A stretch of 64,000 bases of DNA from Xanthobacteraceae bacterium (GCA_019635585.1 JAHBZE010000002.1:1138007-1202006), one strand, 5' to 3'; shown: positions 41,040 through 55,443, counted from the stretch's first letter. The notes: generated from the letters alone by a model not told the origin. Made by a program: numbers and translations.

Positions 41040-41558
41040 TTACTGCTTTGGCGTGACGTTGAGGGCGGCAGCCGGGTTTTCAAGGTCATCGAGCTCTTGA
41101 CTCGGCGAAGGAATTTCGTTCCACGCGCGAACCTTCTCGCCGCAAACCTGCTCGACCGGGAAATAGAGTGCACCCGGCTCTTTCGGCAGTTTTATCGAGA
41201 GTGTGAATTCATCGAACTGATCGTCCGGCAAGTTCCCACCGGAGAAGATCACCTTCGCAACACGATGCGTGATTTTTGCCCCGTGAAAGCCCTGAACTTC
41301 TTTGTCGAGCTTTACGCGAACAACTTCGATCTTCCATCCTGCTTTCGACTGCGGCTTGGCCTGAATGATATTTTCAGGAAGCCAGATTGAAATTGCAGTA
41401 GTTGCTGCACCGTCGCAGCCGTGCGGCACGGTGAAGATTGCGCGGAAATATGAGTCTGCCGGCGCCGATTTTTGCGTGAGCGTAGGATGGGACGAAGCAG
41501 CGACGGTGCCGGCGATTACGCCGAGCGCCGCGCAAGCGAGTGCGCGAAACGAAAACAT
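41040..41558 (-). CDS. YcnI-family (DUF1775) copper-binding periplasmic protein
   Basis: This 172-residue protein has a signal peptide (about residues 1-22). The mature part starts close to SSHPTLTQKSAPADSYFRAI, so cleavage before His would leave an N-terminal His, as in the monohistidine copper site of YcnI. It continues FTVPHGCDGAATTAISIWLP, AGWKIEVVRVKLDKEV and FDEFTLSIKLPKEPGALYFP. It is 6 bp upstream of the TonB receptor in the same direction. The candidate Trp of the site is in AGWKIE. The metal role is family knowledge, and His exposure is inference. Confidence 0.88.
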   Translation of the reverse strand: MFSFRALACAALGVIAGTVAASSHPTLTQKSAPADSYFRAIFTVPHGCDGAATTAISIWLPENIIQAKPQSKAGWKIEVVRVKLDKEVQGFHGAKITHRVAKVIFSGGNLPDDQFDEFTLSIKLPKEPGALYFPVEQVCGEKVRAWNEIPSPSQELDDLENPAAALNVTPKQ

Positions 41559-41613
41559 GGGAAGCCCCGAATTTTTTTGAGTTCAACTGCGGATAAGCCG
41601 GCAAAGCCGGGAA

Positions 41614-42012
41614 TCACGCAGCGATCGGGGGAGCCCGTTGCCGCTGGAAGAAGAAAAGATCGGAGTGCGCGGTCCGATCAGCGGACACGTTCCAGTCGAT
41701 ATGACGGATCGTGAAATCGGCTACAGCGATTTCGGGAAGTTCCGGCGCGACCGCGGTCGCCGCATTGGCGCAGGCCGCACAGCCGAACGCCTTGCTCGCC
41801 TTTTTGTCGGCTTTGCCTTGCGGCAGTTCTCCGGCAGGTACGCTCTGGCCGAAACAGATTTCGAAGAAGGACCAGTTCTGCCCGGTGGCGTGGGCGGTGA
41901 ATTGCGCTCCCGCGAAAGCGCCGAGGACAAGCTGGAGCACGAGCACATAGGAAGCGAGCCAGCCAAAAGGCCGCCGCCAACTACGCAGTATGTAGCTCCC
42001 CGGTCGCTTCAC
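41614..42012 (-). CDS. DUF2946 family membrane protein
   Basis: This 132-residue protein has one N-terminal hydrophobic segment (FGWLASYVLVLQLVLGAFAG, about residues 16-35) and a mature domain with a Cys pair (FGCAACANAA). DUF2946 proteins often occur in copper-related operons of Proteobacteria, and this one is first in such an operon. The Cys-x2-Cys may bind metal. The start is a GTG at 42012. A 427-bp gene-free region lies between it and gltB, and probably contains its promoter. Confidence 0.8.
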   Translation of the reverse strand: MKRPGSYILRSWRRPFGWLASYVLVLQLVLGAFAGAQFTAHATGQNWSFFEICFGQSVPAGELPQGKADKKASKAFGCAACANAATAVAPELPEIAVADFTIRHIDWNVSADRTAHSDLFFFQRQRAPPIAA

Positions 42013-42439
42013 GTTCGCCCCACAATCTCAACCCTAGCCGGAACGCCGGCTGGTCCACCATGCGACCTCTTTCCCGCAATACCATTGCGTAGAACACCCT
42101 CACGCCATACCTTTTCTTTCGTAAGGAGCGAAAAGCCCGCAAGAAAAGCGTACTGCTCGCTTGTAGGGCAGGAAAAAATCTGTCAGGGTATTAGACAGTA
42201 ATGCTGTCCTAGTTTTACTGGACCGCTAGGCCGACCGGCAGGCCGAAAACATAAGCCGGAAGCGTCAGGAAAAAGCCGGTTCTCCGGCCCGGCGCAGACT
42301 TTGCACGGCGGGCTAGCCGAGGCGTCTAGACTTGGCAGTCCGCGCGATCAAAACAAAATCGCGGGACCGGCTACGAGCCACGGAGGGTGGCGCGGGGTTC
42401 GGGTTGCGGCGGAAAAACGAAGGCTAAAGGGGCAAGGCG
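42013..42439. other. Gene-free region between copper operon and gltB
   Basis: This 427-bp stretch is divergent between the DUF2946 gene and gltB, and I see no gene. It holds a nested inverted repeat: CTTTTCTT (42111-42118) with AAGAAAAG (42141-42148), and inside it TTTCG (42117-42121) with CGAAA (42129-42133). A second, GACAG-N5-CTGTC, lies at 42194-42208. These are candidate operators, and the first could lie in the copper operon's leader. A sigma-54-like promoter is listed separately. Confidence 0.5.
42291..42304 (+). promoter_or_regulatory. Possible sigma-54 promoter upstream of gltB
   Basis: GG (42291-42292) and GC (42303-42304) are 10 bp apart within a sequence resembling TGGCAC-N5-TTGCA: the spacing and the TTGCA half fit, but the -24 half has an altered first base and A-to-G change. 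It lies about 135 bp before the gltB start. Chance occurrence is quite possible in this composition. Confidence 0.3.
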
Positions 42440-47125
<4,686 letters not shown>

Positions 47126-47130
47126 GTACA

Positions 47131-48549
47131 ATGGGTAAGATCACAGGCTTCCTCGAAATCGAGCGCGAGGACCGGCCCTATCGGCCGGTTGCCGAACGCA
47201 TCAAGCACTATCGCGAGTTCGTCGAACCGCTCTCCGAGAAAGAGACGCGCGATCAGGCGGCGCGCTGCATGGATTGCGGCATTCCCTATTGTCACAACGG
47301 CTGCCCCGTGAACAACCAGATCCCCGACTGGAACGATCTGGTCTATCGCGGCGACTGGGAAGAAGCCGCGCGCAACCTGCATTCCACGAACAACTTTCCG
47401 GAAGTAACGGGCCGTGTCTGCCCTGCGCCGTGCGAGGCGTCCTGCACGCTCAACCTCGAAGACATGCCGGTCAACATCAAGACCATCGAGGCCGCGATCG
47501 CCGACCGCGCTTACGAAGAAGGCTGGCTCAAGCCGCAGCTTCCGACACACAAGACCGGAAAGAAGATCGCCGTAATCGGCTCGGGCCCGGCGGGCCTCGC
47601 CTGCGCGCAGCAACTCGCGCGCGCCGGTCATGACGTGCATGTGTTCGAGAAGAACCAGAAGGCCGGCGGCCTGCTGCGCTACGGCATTCCCGACTTCAAG
47701 ATGGAAAAGCATTACATCGACCGCCGTGTCGAACAGATGCAGGCCGAAGGCGTCACCTTCCATTACGGCAAGCACATCGGCGTCGATACGCCGATCGCCG
47801 ACATCGAGAAGTCGCATGACGCGGTCGTGCTCGCGGGCGGCGCCGAGAAGGGGCGCGACCTGCCGATCCCGGGCCGCGAACTCGACGGCATCCACTTCGC
47901 GATGGAGTTTCTGCCGCAGCAGAACCGCCGCGTCGGCGGCGAGTCGCTGAACGGCGCAAAGGATATTCTTGCCGGCGGCAAGCATGTCATCGTGATCGGC
48001 GGCGGCGATACCGGCTCCGACTGCATCGGCACTTCGATCCGTCAGGGTGCGAAGTCCGTAACGCAACTCGAAATTTTGCCGATGCCGCCGGAGAAGGAAA
48101 ACAAGCTGATGGTGTGGCCGGACTGGCCGCTGAAGCTGCGCACCTCCTCATCGCAGGAGGAAGGCGCCGAGCGCGAATTCTCGGTGATGACGCAAACCTT
48201 CATCGGCGAAGGCGGCAAGGTGAAGAAGCTCCGCTGCGTGCGCGTGGACGGCAATATGAAGCCGATCGCGGGCAGCGAATTCGACCTCGATGCCGATCTC
48301 GTGCTGCTCGCCATGGGCTTCGTCCATCCGGTGCACGAAGGCATGGTCAAGGATCTCGGCGTCGAGCTCGATCAGCGCGGCAACGTCAAGGCAAATGTCG
48401 TCGACTACAAGTCGTCGAAGCAAAAGATTTTCGCTTGCGGCGACCTGCGCCGCGGCCAGTCGCTTGTCGTCTGGGCGATCCGCGAAGGCCGCCAGGCCGC
48501 GCATTCGGTCGACAAATTCCTGATGGGCGAGACGATCCTGCCGCGCTAA
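47131..48549 (+). CDS. gltD: Glutamate synthase small subunit
   Basis: This 472-residue subunit oxidises NADPH and passes electrons to the large subunit. The N-terminal region carries two [4Fe-4S] Cys motifs ([40 protein letters not shown]). The FAD site is [20 protein letters not shown], the NADPH site [18 protein letters not shown], and the C-terminal FAD contact [20 protein letters not shown]. The length is standard. It follows gltB by 5 bp and overlaps the convergent SGNH gene by 4 bp. Confidence 0.98.
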   Translation: MGKITGFLEIEREDRPYRPVAERIKHYREFVEPLSEKETRDQAARCMDCGIPYCHNGCPVNNQIPDWNDLVYRGDWEEAARNLHSTNNFPEVTGRVCPAPCEASCTLNLEDMPVNIKTIEAAIADRAYEEGWLKPQLPTHKTGKKIAVIGSGPAGLACAQQLARAGHDVHVFEKNQKAGGLLRYGIPDFKMEKHYIDRRVEQMQAEGVTFHYGKHIGVDTPIADIEKSHDAVVLAGGAEKGRDLPIPGRELDGIHFAMEFLPQQNRRVGGESLNGAKDILAGGKHVIVIGGGDTGSDCIGTSIRQGAKSVTQLEILPMPPEKENKLMVWPDWPLKLRTSSSQEEGAEREFSVMTQTFIGEGGKVKKLRCVRVDGNMKPIAGSEFDLDADLVLLAMGFVHPVHEGMVKDLGVELDQRGNVKANVVDYKSSKQKIFACGDLRRGQSLVVWAIREGRQAAHSVDKFLMGETILPR

Positions 48550-49694
48550 TTCTGCGGCGCGTCTTTCTTCTCGAAGCTCGCGGGCCTCGGCCAGCGGAAA
48601 TCGTCCGCGCGGCCGTTCACCGGCGGCGGCGGCAGGCCATCGACCAGCACTTTCTTCGTGCTCTCGTCGATAAAGGCGGGCGCCGCCGCGGTTCTCGTCT
48701 CACCTTCGAGAATACGCGTCTGCCCGAGCGGCACGTTCAGCGGAATCACCGGACCCGCGATCGGCTTCACGCCCGAGGTCGATGGATTGAGATCGACGCC
48801 GTAAGGCAAATACGGGCTGCGCACACGCGAGTCGAACAATCGGATCAGGTCACGCTCGACATAATGCGCGAACTTGCGCGCGCCCGCGCGCGTAAAATGG
48901 ATGCCGTCGGAGACGCGAAGCCGCCGCGTCTGGCCGTCCATCGCAGCACCCGACGAAACGAACTGGCCCTGCTCGTCGACAAAACCTTCCCACACGTCGA
49001 TGTAGCGCATGCCCGCGCGCGCCGCGCGCTCGCGCAGGATGTCGTTGATATACTCCATGTCGGAGGAAAGTTTCTGGTTCGCGGTCGGCGGCAGGCCGGT
49101 GACGTAAACCGGCGTGCCCTTCTCTTTCAGCTTGGCGAGAAATTCGTCGACCCGCTTTGCATAGATGTCGCGCCAGCGCTCGCTGCGAATTTCGTGCGAT
49201 CCGGTTTCGTCTTTGAGCACCTGCCGGTCGTTGAGACCGAGCATCACAACGAAGGCGGTCGCGCGCTCGTTCGCGACGATGTTCGCCGCCTCTTTCTGCC
49301 AGTTGTAGAAGTCCTCGCGCACCAGACCGGAGGAAGAGCGCGTCTTCTTGATGATCGCGATTTCCGGCCGCTCGGAAAAAAAGGTTTCCGCCAATCCCTG
49401 CGCAAGCTGGTCGGCAAGCGTGTCGCCGATCACGACGACATATTCTTCCGGCTTCTGCTGGCGCTTCGTATCGGCGTCGGCGCTGTTCGCCGAGCTATAG
49501 ACCGTGCCGAGCGTCGGATCTTCCCGCTCCTTCGGTTCCCTGTCCTCGGGCTTTTCAGCTTCAGGCTGATAGCGCGGCCCGAACAGGCGCTCGAAAATCG
49601 TGAAGGGACTTTGCGCGACAGCCTGCCGCGACGGCGCGAACGACGCGGCGGCGACCACGGCGGCGAAAAACAGCAATACGGACAGGCGCCTCAT
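48546..49694 (-). CDS. SGNH-hydrolase family protein (DUF459)
   Basis: This 382-residue protein has a signal peptide (about 1-28, ending SRQAVAQ), a charged linker (about 30-75), and an SGNH-fold domain of the DUF459 type. Block I reads [16 protein letters not shown], so the usual catalytic Ser of GDSL is Thr, block III is VMLGLNDRQ, and the catalytic Asp/His may be in [10 protein letters not shown]. Family members are linked to acyl or polysaccharide modification of the envelope. Whether Thr supports catalysis is uncertain. The ATG at 49694 is preferred over an upstream codon, for the signal peptide. Confidence 0.82.
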   Translation of the reverse strand: MRRLSVLLFFAAVVAAASFAPSRQAVAQSPFTIFERLFGPRYQPEAEKPEDREPKEREDPTLGTVYSSANSADADTKRQQKPEEYVVVIGDTLADQLAQGLAETFFSERPEIAIIKKTRSSSGLVREDFYNWQKEAANIVANERATAFVVMLGLNDRQVLKDETGSHEIRSERWRDIYAKRVDEFLAKLKEKGTPVYVTGLPPTANQKLSSDMEYINDILRERAARAGMRYIDVWEGFVDEQGQFVSSGAAMDGQTRRLRVSDGIHFTRAGARKFAHYVERDLIRLFDSRVRSPYLPYGVDLNPSTSGVKPIAGPVIPLNVPLGQTRILEGETRTAAAPAFIDESTKKVLVDGLPPPPVNGRADDFRWPRPASFEKKDAPQN

Positions 49695-49750
49695 GCGGCG
49701 GAGTAAGTCCGCATTTTCCGGCCATTGCAAGGCGCGCGGAAAACGGGCCT

Positions 49751-51058
49751 TTAGCGGCCCTGCCGCATCCGCTCCAGCACCGCGACCGTCGCGAAAGCGT
49801 CGGGAGTGATTCCGCTGCGCTGCTGATAGGCGAGCAGCGCGGCCTTGGTCTCATCGTCGAATTTGCCGTCATCCTCGCCGTTATAGAATCCGAGCGCGGA
49901 GAGCCGCTGTTGCAACTCGACACGCTCGGCGCGAGAGAGCACCTGCTCGCCGCGCGGCCAGTCCGCCTCGAACGGTCCGCCGCCGCGGATGCGATCCGCG
50001 AGATGCCCGATCGCCAACGCGTAAGCGTCGGCCGGATTGTAGCGCAGGATTACTTCGAAATTCCGCGTCATAAGGAATGCGGGTCCGCGCGCACCGGCGG
50101 GTGCCAGAATATAACCCTGCACCTGCGGCAACGCCTGGCCGCGTACGCGCCGCACCCCGAGCGATGCCCATTCATGGGCTGACTTCTTGATCGTCTTGTT
50201 CGCGAGTTTGTAGTTGAAGTTGCGCGGAAGCGTCACTTCATAACCCCAGCTGATGCCGCGCTGCCAGCCGTTCTTCGAAAGGTTGTTCGCGGTCGATGCG
50301 AGCGCGTCGGCAACCGTATCGACGAGATCTTTCCTGCCGTCACCGTTGAAATCGACCGCAAGCCGCTTGAAGGTCGTCGGCATGAACTGCGTCTGGCCGA
50401 AAGCACCGGCCCAGGAACCCTTGAGGCGCGCACGCGAAATATCGCCATGCGCGACGATTTCCATCGCCGCCAGAAACTCGGCGCGGAAATATTCCTGTCT
50501 GCGGCCGATGCAGGCGAGCGTCGCGGTCGACCGGATTACGTCGCGGTCGCCCGCCGATTTGCCGAAATTGGATTCGATCCCCCAGATCGCAGCGACAACA
50601 TAGGGGTCGACGCCATAGGTCTGCTCGATCCGCTGAAAGGTCGCGCGATGCACACCGAACATCTCGCGGCCTTGATTGATGCGCCGCTCCGCGACGAGCT
50701 GATCGACATAGTCCCAGACCGCCTTGGTGAACTCGGGCTGACGATCCATCGATTCGAGAATCTTCATATCCGGCTCGAGATCGCGCGTCTCGCGCACATA
50801 GATCGCGTGCGAAATGCCGCGCGCCTGCGCCTGCTGCGCGAGCGAGCCGATGCATTGCCTGAAATCGGCGGCCGCCGACGAAATCGCCTGTGGCGACATC
50901 TGTGGGTGTGTCGGATGATTGGCCTGTTTGCCGGGAAGATTCGGCGCGCGGATTGGCGACGCCGTCTGCGTCGTCGCCGGATCGCTCGCGCAGGCGCCGA
51001 GCGCCAGACAGATCGCGCCAAGCGCGGTAGCGCGCGTTAGAAACTCAACTCCACTCAT
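49751..51058 (-). CDS. Lytic murein transglycosylase (MltB-like) lipoprotein
   Basis: This 435-residue lipoprotein has a signal peptide with lipobox LGACASD (Cys about residue 23), a long N-terminal region, and an SLT_2 (MltB) domain with the catalytic Glu in IWGIESNFGKSAGDRD, the GSWAGAFGQTQFMPTTFKRL motif and DFNGDGRKDLVDTVADALAS. The C terminus carries a peptidoglycan-binding module (LQQRLSALGFYNGEDDGKFD). It cleaves glycan strands to release anhydromuropeptides. The start at 51058 has GGGGACGAG upstream. It is 56 bp from the SGNH gene on the same strand. Confidence 0.93.
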   Translation of the reverse strand: MSGVEFLTRATALGAICLALGACASDPATTQTASPIRAPNLPGKQANHPTHPQMSPQAISSAAADFRQCIGSLAQQAQARGISHAIYVRETRDLEPDMKILESMDRQPEFTKAVWDYVDQLVAERRINQGREMFGVHRATFQRIEQTYGVDPYVVAAIWGIESNFGKSAGDRDVIRSTATLACIGRRQEYFRAEFLAAMEIVAHGDISRARLKGSWAGAFGQTQFMPTTFKRLAVDFNGDGRKDLVDTVADALASTANNLSKNGWQRGISWGYEVTLPRNFNYKLANKTIKKSAHEWASLGVRRVRGQALPQVQGYILAPAGARGPAFLMTRNFEVILRYNPADAYALAIGHLADRIRGGGPFEADWPRGEQVLSRAERVELQQRLSALGFYNGEDDGKFDDETKAALLAYQQRSGITPDAFATVAVLERMRQGR

Positions 51059-51109
51059 CTCGTCCCCGCAAATACGCAACACAAAAACTTCGCGAGAACG
51101 GCGGCGGAC

Positions 51110-52642
51110 TTATCGCTGCATACGGATTCCGATAAGCCCGATATTCGCCGTGTAGTCCTGACCCGCCACGTTCGAGAACAGACGCTCGTTGCGGTACTCA
51201 CCCTTGAGCGCGAGCGAGCGGTTCAGCGAATACGTCAATGCAGCCGAAGTTCGTAAATAATCGTTAACCAGAGAGGTTCCCTCGTATTCCTCGCTGAGCC
51301 ACCCAACGCTCACCGAGCCGATCAGCCAGCGACGGAAGGCGTGGTCCATGGTGAGCTTCGCCTCGCGCCGGAGTACGCCCGCCGCACCCGGCACCGAGGT
51401 TTCGTCGATGCCCGACGCCGCATTGAGCTTGAAGGTCGTAAGCCCGGTCGCAAGCCAAGTCAGTTGGGCATCAAAAATCAGCCCGGATACATCCCGCAGC
51501 GTCGGGTCGGCATAGCTGCGCTGCGCGTAGCCCGCCGAAATTTCGCCGAACAGCCATTCCTTGCGGCCGAAGGTAAGGCCGCCCCGCAGTGTATAACCGT
51601 CGGAGTCGCGCATGACGCCGCTGAAATCGACCGGGAGGTCGCGCTCGCGCCGATCGACGCCGACTTCGACGAAGGGCTTCACGTCCGGCGACCATTCATA
51701 GGCGCCGCGCAGCCGCGCGGAATAAGCGTTGTAGTCGCGGTCGGCGAGACTCGTGATCGAACCGTTGGTCAGCTCGGCGTTTTCGTAGACATTGCGCTCG
51801 ATGCCGGCGCCGACAGTAACCTCGAAACGGTTGAAGTTCTGCACCAGCGCCGCGGTCTGGCCGAAGGTGTAAACGTTCGGCTGCCGCCGCACGGAAGCGA
51901 TCGCATCGGGGCTCCCGGGATTTTCCGTGGTCAGGCTGAACTTGCTTTCGAGCTCTACCTTCGTGCGCGACGCCACATCGAGCCGCGTTTTCACGAGTGC
52001 CTGCACATCCGGGCGATCGACGCCGTTCACGTTGTCATAAGCCGTATAGGCGCCGCGCAGATCGAAGGTCATCTCGTGGCGTTGCCACTCGGATTTTCCC
52101 TGCAACTGGCCCTGTACGGTTTCAAACCACGAGCCCTTGCCGTTCGCGACCTTCTCCGCGTTGGAATCGTAACCGGCCTGCAACTCGATGCTCGGCCGCA
52201 GGATAAACGCCCCGGCATGAAAGCCGGGCGCGCCGAACGGCTCGTCATCCTGCGGCGGACGGCGGCGGCGCAGCGGCGAGATCGTGCCGGTGATTTCGGG
52301 CGACGCCGTTGTCTGCTGTGCGCGCAAGAGCGACGGATTGCGCGCAATCAGGTTCGGCTCCGCTGGCGGCGCAGGCGGCGTCTGGATGCTTTTCTTCTGC
52401 GCCTGCGTCTTTTTCGGCGGCGCCTTTTTCTTTTGTGAAACGTAGCCGGTCTGGCCCGCGCCGTTCGGCGGCACGGCTCCGGTCACGCGCGGCGAATCGA
52501 GCAGGCGATCTGCAATCGAGGGAATATTCTCGGCGCTGGTTTGCGCCTGCGCGGCGCTGACGAACACAAGCGCGCAGAAGCCGGCAGACAAAGCCCGCCA
52601 GCATCCAAAAACCGGCTTGAGTGACGCGAAACGACCCGGCAA
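51110..52642 (-). CDS. Outer-membrane beta-barrel protein
   Basis: This secreted protein of about 510 residues has a signal peptide, a linker rich in Pro and Lys, and a barrel of alternating beta strands (HAGAFILRPSIELQAGYDSN; FEVTVGAGIERNVYENAELT; KEWLFGEISAGYAQRSYADP) ending in GLIGIRMQR. The family is the alphaproteobacterial outer-membrane beta-barrel group of unknown substrate. The start is uncertain; a TTG at 52642 gives the clean signal peptide but the open frame reaches 52888. A gene upstream (kdsD) is divergent. It is followed 51 bp later by MltB on the same strand. Confidence 0.78.
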   Translation of the reverse strand: MPGRFASLKPVFGCWRALSAGFCALVFVSAAQAQTSAENIPSIADRLLDSPRVTGAVPPNGAGQTGYVSQKKKAPPKKTQAQKKSIQTPPAPPAEPNLIARNPSLLRAQQTTASPEITGTISPLRRRRPPQDDEPFGAPGFHAGAFILRPSIELQAGYDSNAEKVANGKGSWFETVQGQLQGKSEWQRHEMTFDLRGAYTAYDNVNGVDRPDVQALVKTRLDVASRTKVELESKFSLTTENPGSPDAIASVRRQPNVYTFGQTAALVQNFNRFEVTVGAGIERNVYENAELTNGSITSLADRDYNAYSARLRGAYEWSPDVKPFVEVGVDRRERDLPVDFSGVMRDSDGYTLRGGLTFGRKEWLFGEISAGYAQRSYADPTLRDVSGLIFDAQLTWLATGLTTFKLNAASGIDETSVPGAAGVLRREAKLTMDHAFRRWLIGSVSVGWLSEEYEGTSLVNDYLRTSAALTYSLNRSLALKGEYRNERLFSNVAGQDYTANIGLIGIRMQR

Positions 52643-52803
52643 AGACGAGGCCCTGGAATGGCTTGGATGGTTAACGAAGGTAAAACGGGCATGGTTAATG
52701 CTTCGTTCTAGGTGCCCGCCGATTGGCCTCCCGCCCGCCGCCCGTGCTAGGGAATCGGCCCGTTTCGGCCCGAAAGCGGCCCAAGGAGCGGTCCAAGGTT
52801 CCG

Positions 52804-53826
52804 ATGCAGAAGCCCGAGAAAAGCCCCGCGACCACGGCCTCCTCGCCGCATATCGCGGTCGCGTTGCGCACCCTGACCACCGAGGCAAACGGCCTTGGCG
52901 CGCTCTCCGCCGCCTTCTCCGGAGACCTCGGCCATAGCTTCTCGGCAGCCGTCGAAAAAATCCGCACCGTCTCCGGCCAGCACGGCGGACAGGGCCGCGT
53001 GATTGTGACCGGCATGGGCAAGAGCGGCCATATCGGCCGCAAGATCGCGTCCACCTTGTCCTCGACCGGCACGCCCGCTTATTTCGTGCATCCCGGCGAA
53101 GCGAGCCACGGCGACCTCGGCGTCATCTCCGACAAAAGCGACATCATTCTCGCGCTGTCATGGTCCGGTGAAACCGCGGAGCTTCGCGATCTCATCGACT
53201 ATGCGAAACGCTTTCGCGTACCGCTGATCGCGATCACCTCGCAGCCCGCTTCCGCGCTCGCGCAGGCCGCCGATATCGCGCTCATTCTTCCGGCAGCACC
53301 CGAAGCCTGCCCGAACGGCCTTGCACCGACGACCTCGACCTTGATGCAGCTCGCGCTTGGCGACGCACTCGCGGTGGCACTTCTTGAAAGCCGCGGCTTC
53401 ACCGCGCTCGATTTCAAGGCTCTGCATCCGGGCGGCAAACTCGGCGCAAGCCTCACCTTCATCCGCGACGTAATGCACGAGGGAGAGAAACTTCCGCTCG
53501 TGCGTCTTGGCACCCCGATGTCGAGCGCGATCGTGGAAATGTCGGCCAAAGGCTTCGGCTGCGTCGGCGTATTGAACGAAACCGGCGATCTTGCGGGCAT
53601 CGTCACCGACGGCGACCTTCGCCGTCATATGCGGCCCGACCTCCTGACCTCGAAGGTCGAGGACGTCATGACGAAAAACCCGAAGTCCGCGAAGCCGGAT
53701 CAACTCGCGCTCGAAGTGCTGGAGACGCTGAACGCCTCCAACATCACCGCGTTGTTCGTGGTTGAAAATAAAAAGCCGCGCGGCCTCGTGCATCTGCACG
53801 ATCTGTTGCGGATCGGCGTCGCTTAA
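52804..53826 (+). CDS. kdsD: Arabinose-5-phosphate isomerase (KdsD/KpsF family)
   Basis: This 340-residue enzyme makes arabinose 5-phosphate from ribulose 5-phosphate, the first step to Kdo for lipopolysaccharide. It has a SIS domain (VIVTGMGKSGHIGRKIASTL; HPGEASHGDLGVIS; ALSWSGETAEL; LAPTTSTLMQLALGDALAVA) and two C-terminal CBS domains (TPMSSAIVEMSAKGFGCVGV; VEDVMTKNPKSAKPDQLALE). The HPGGKLG segment in ALHPGGKLGASL is typical of KdsD. The ATG at 52804 was chosen over an in-frame upstream codon (52723), for family fit. It is divergent from the outer-membrane protein. Confidence 0.92.
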   Translation: MQKPEKSPATTASSPHIAVALRTLTTEANGLGALSAAFSGDLGHSFSAAVEKIRTVSGQHGGQGRVIVTGMGKSGHIGRKIASTLSSTGTPAYFVHPGEASHGDLGVISDKSDIILALSWSGETAELRDLIDYAKRFRVPLIAITSQPASALAQAADIALILPAAPEACPNGLAPTTSTLMQLALGDALAVALLESRGFTALDFKALHPGGKLGASLTFIRDVMHEGEKLPLVRLGTPMSSAIVEMSAKGFGCVGVLNETGDLAGIVTDGDLRRHMRPDLLTSKVEDVMTKNPKSAKPDQLALEVLETLNASNITALFVVENKKPRGLVHLHDLLRIGVA

Positions 53827-53829
53827 CAG

Positions 53830-54273
53830 TTAAGACGCGGGCGAGACGATCAGCGTCGCGCCGTCGGTACGGTCCACTTTCACTTTCGTTCCCGCCGGAC
53901 AATCCGGGCCGGTTACGCGCCAGGTGGAATCGTCCACCCGCACGCGGCCCGCGCCGTGCACGATCGGCTCGTCGAGCGTGAACACGCGGCCGATCAGCGC
54001 ATCGTGCCTCCGGTTGAGAAACGGCTTGTCGGAATCGACCTGCCCGCCCGGCTGAAATTTCCGGCCAAGCAATACCGAAATCACTGACAGGATCGCAAAC
54101 ACGACGACCTGCACCTGCCAGCCGATCGGAATGATGAAGCTGATGACGCCGGTCGCGATTGCGGCAAGCCCGAGCCAGAGCATGAAGATACCGGGCGTCA
54201 TCACCTCGAGCACGAGCAGAATGCCGCCGAGGATGAACCAGTTCCAGACGCCGAGTTGCGTGAAAATATTCAT
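53830..54273 (-). CDS. NfeD family protein
   Basis: This 147-residue inner-membrane protein has three N-terminal membrane helices (LGVWNWFILGGILLVLEVMT; LWLGLAAIATGVISFIIPIG; VVVFAILSVISVLLGR) and a C-terminal OB-fold NfeD domain (ALIGRVFTLDEPIVHGAGRV; VDDSTWRVTGPDCPAGTKVK). NfeD proteins work with stomatin-like SPFH proteins in membrane microdomains and quality control. It lies 12 bp from the SPFH gene in the same direction, downstream of it, the usual pair. Confidence 0.93.
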   Translation of the reverse strand: MNIFTQLGVWNWFILGGILLVLEVMTPGIFMLWLGLAAIATGVISFIIPIGWQVQVVVFAILSVISVLLGRKFQPGGQVDSDKPFLNRRHDALIGRVFTLDEPIVHGAGRVRVDDSTWRVTGPDCPAGTKVKVDRTDGATLIVSPAS

Positions 54274-54285
54274 CGCGGGAGATCC

Positions 54286-55251
54286 CTATGCGCCGGAGCG
54301 GCGCGGGCCGGTCGGCGAATTGCCCGCACCCGGGCGATCGTCGCCGAACACAGATTTCGAAAGCTCCGCAATGCCGCCGAGCGAGCCGAGGATCGCGGTC
54401 GCCTCATAAGGCAACATGAAGACTTTCTGGTTCGGCGACATCGCGAACTGCTCCATCGCTTTCACGTATTTTTCGGCGATGTAATAGTTCAGCGCTGAGG
54501 CTTGTCCGCCCGCGACCGCTTGCGAAAGCACGGTGGTAGCTTTCGCATCTGCCTCGGCAAGGCGCTCGCGTGCCTCGGCGTCGCGAAACGCGGCCTCGCG
54601 GCGGCCTTCGGCCTCGAGAATGCGCGCCTGCTTCTCGCCTTCGGCGCGAAGAATTTCCGACTGCCGCTGGCCTTCGGCCTCGAGCACCACCGCGCGCTTG
54701 TCGCGTTCGGCTTTCATCTGCCGGCCCATCGCCGCAACCAGATCCGCCGGCGGCACGATGTCCTTGATTTCGACGCGGGTGATCTTGATGCCCCACACCG
54801 CCGAGGCGGCGTCCACCACCTTGAGCAGCCGGTCGTTGATCTCGTCGCGGTGCGAAAGCAGCATGTCGAGATCCATCGAACCCATGACCGTACGGATATT
54901 GGTCATGATGAGGTTCAGAATCGCGAGATTGAGATTGGTGATTTCATAGCTCGCGCGCGCGGCGTCGAACACCTGGAAGAAGGCGACGCCGTCGACCGCA
55001 ACGGTCGCGTTGTCCTTGGTGATGACATCCTGCGTCGGGATGTCGATCACCTGCTCCATCATGTTCACCTTCGCGCCGATGCGGTCGATGAAGGGGACGA
55101 TGAAGTTGAGGCCCGAGGTCAGCGTATTCGTATATTTGCGGAAGCGCTCGACCGTGAAGTGATAGCCCTGCGGCACCGTCTTTACGCCGGCAAAAACGGT
55201 GGCGATCGCCAGGATCAGAATGACCACGACGAAAATGCTGAAGCCGTCCAT
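54286..55251 (-). CDS. SPFH/stomatin family protein (QmcA-like)
   Basis: This 321-residue protein has an N-terminal membrane helix (FSIFVVVILILAIATVFAGV, about 4-23) and an SPFH domain (VPQGYHFTVERFRKYTNTLT; MEQVIDIPTQDVITKDNATV; LDMLLSHRDEINDRLLKVVD), followed by a charged Ala/Glu helix typical of QmcA/paraslipin. It probably forms oligomeric rings at the inner membrane with the NfeD product. The two genes are 12 bp apart. The start at 55251 is the only strong ATG before the helix. Confidence 0.95.
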   Translation of the reverse strand: MDGFSIFVVVILILAIATVFAGVKTVPQGYHFTVERFRKYTNTLTSGLNFIVPFIDRIGAKVNMMEQVIDIPTQDVITKDNATVAVDGVAFFQVFDAARASYEITNLNLAILNLIMTNIRTVMGSMDLDMLLSHRDEINDRLLKVVDAASAVWGIKITRVEIKDIVPPADLVAAMGRQMKAERDKRAVVLEAEGQRQSEILRAEGEKQARILEAEGRREAAFRDAEARERLAEADAKATTVLSQAVAGGQASALNYYIAEKYVKAMEQFAMSPNQKVFMLPYEATAILGSLGGIAELSKSVFGDDRPGAGNSPTGPRRSGA

Positions 55252-55443
55252 GAAGCGCCTCCCCGCGCGAATATCCGGAGCTTTCGAATTAACATGGCGC
55301 GGCCCCGCCGCGCCCGCAAGTATCGCCGATTCTCACGATTTCGTCAGAGCTTTGCCGCCGTCGTGGAAGGGTTCGATTTTGGCCGCGCGGCGATATAGAA
55401 GAGCGGCACCGCCTATTCGGGGACAGAACGGTAACAGCCGGTC

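Noticed and set aside
48114-49706. 530-residue frame crossing gltD and the SGNH gene
   Set aside because: It spans the 3' ends of two convergent supported genes and has no RBS.
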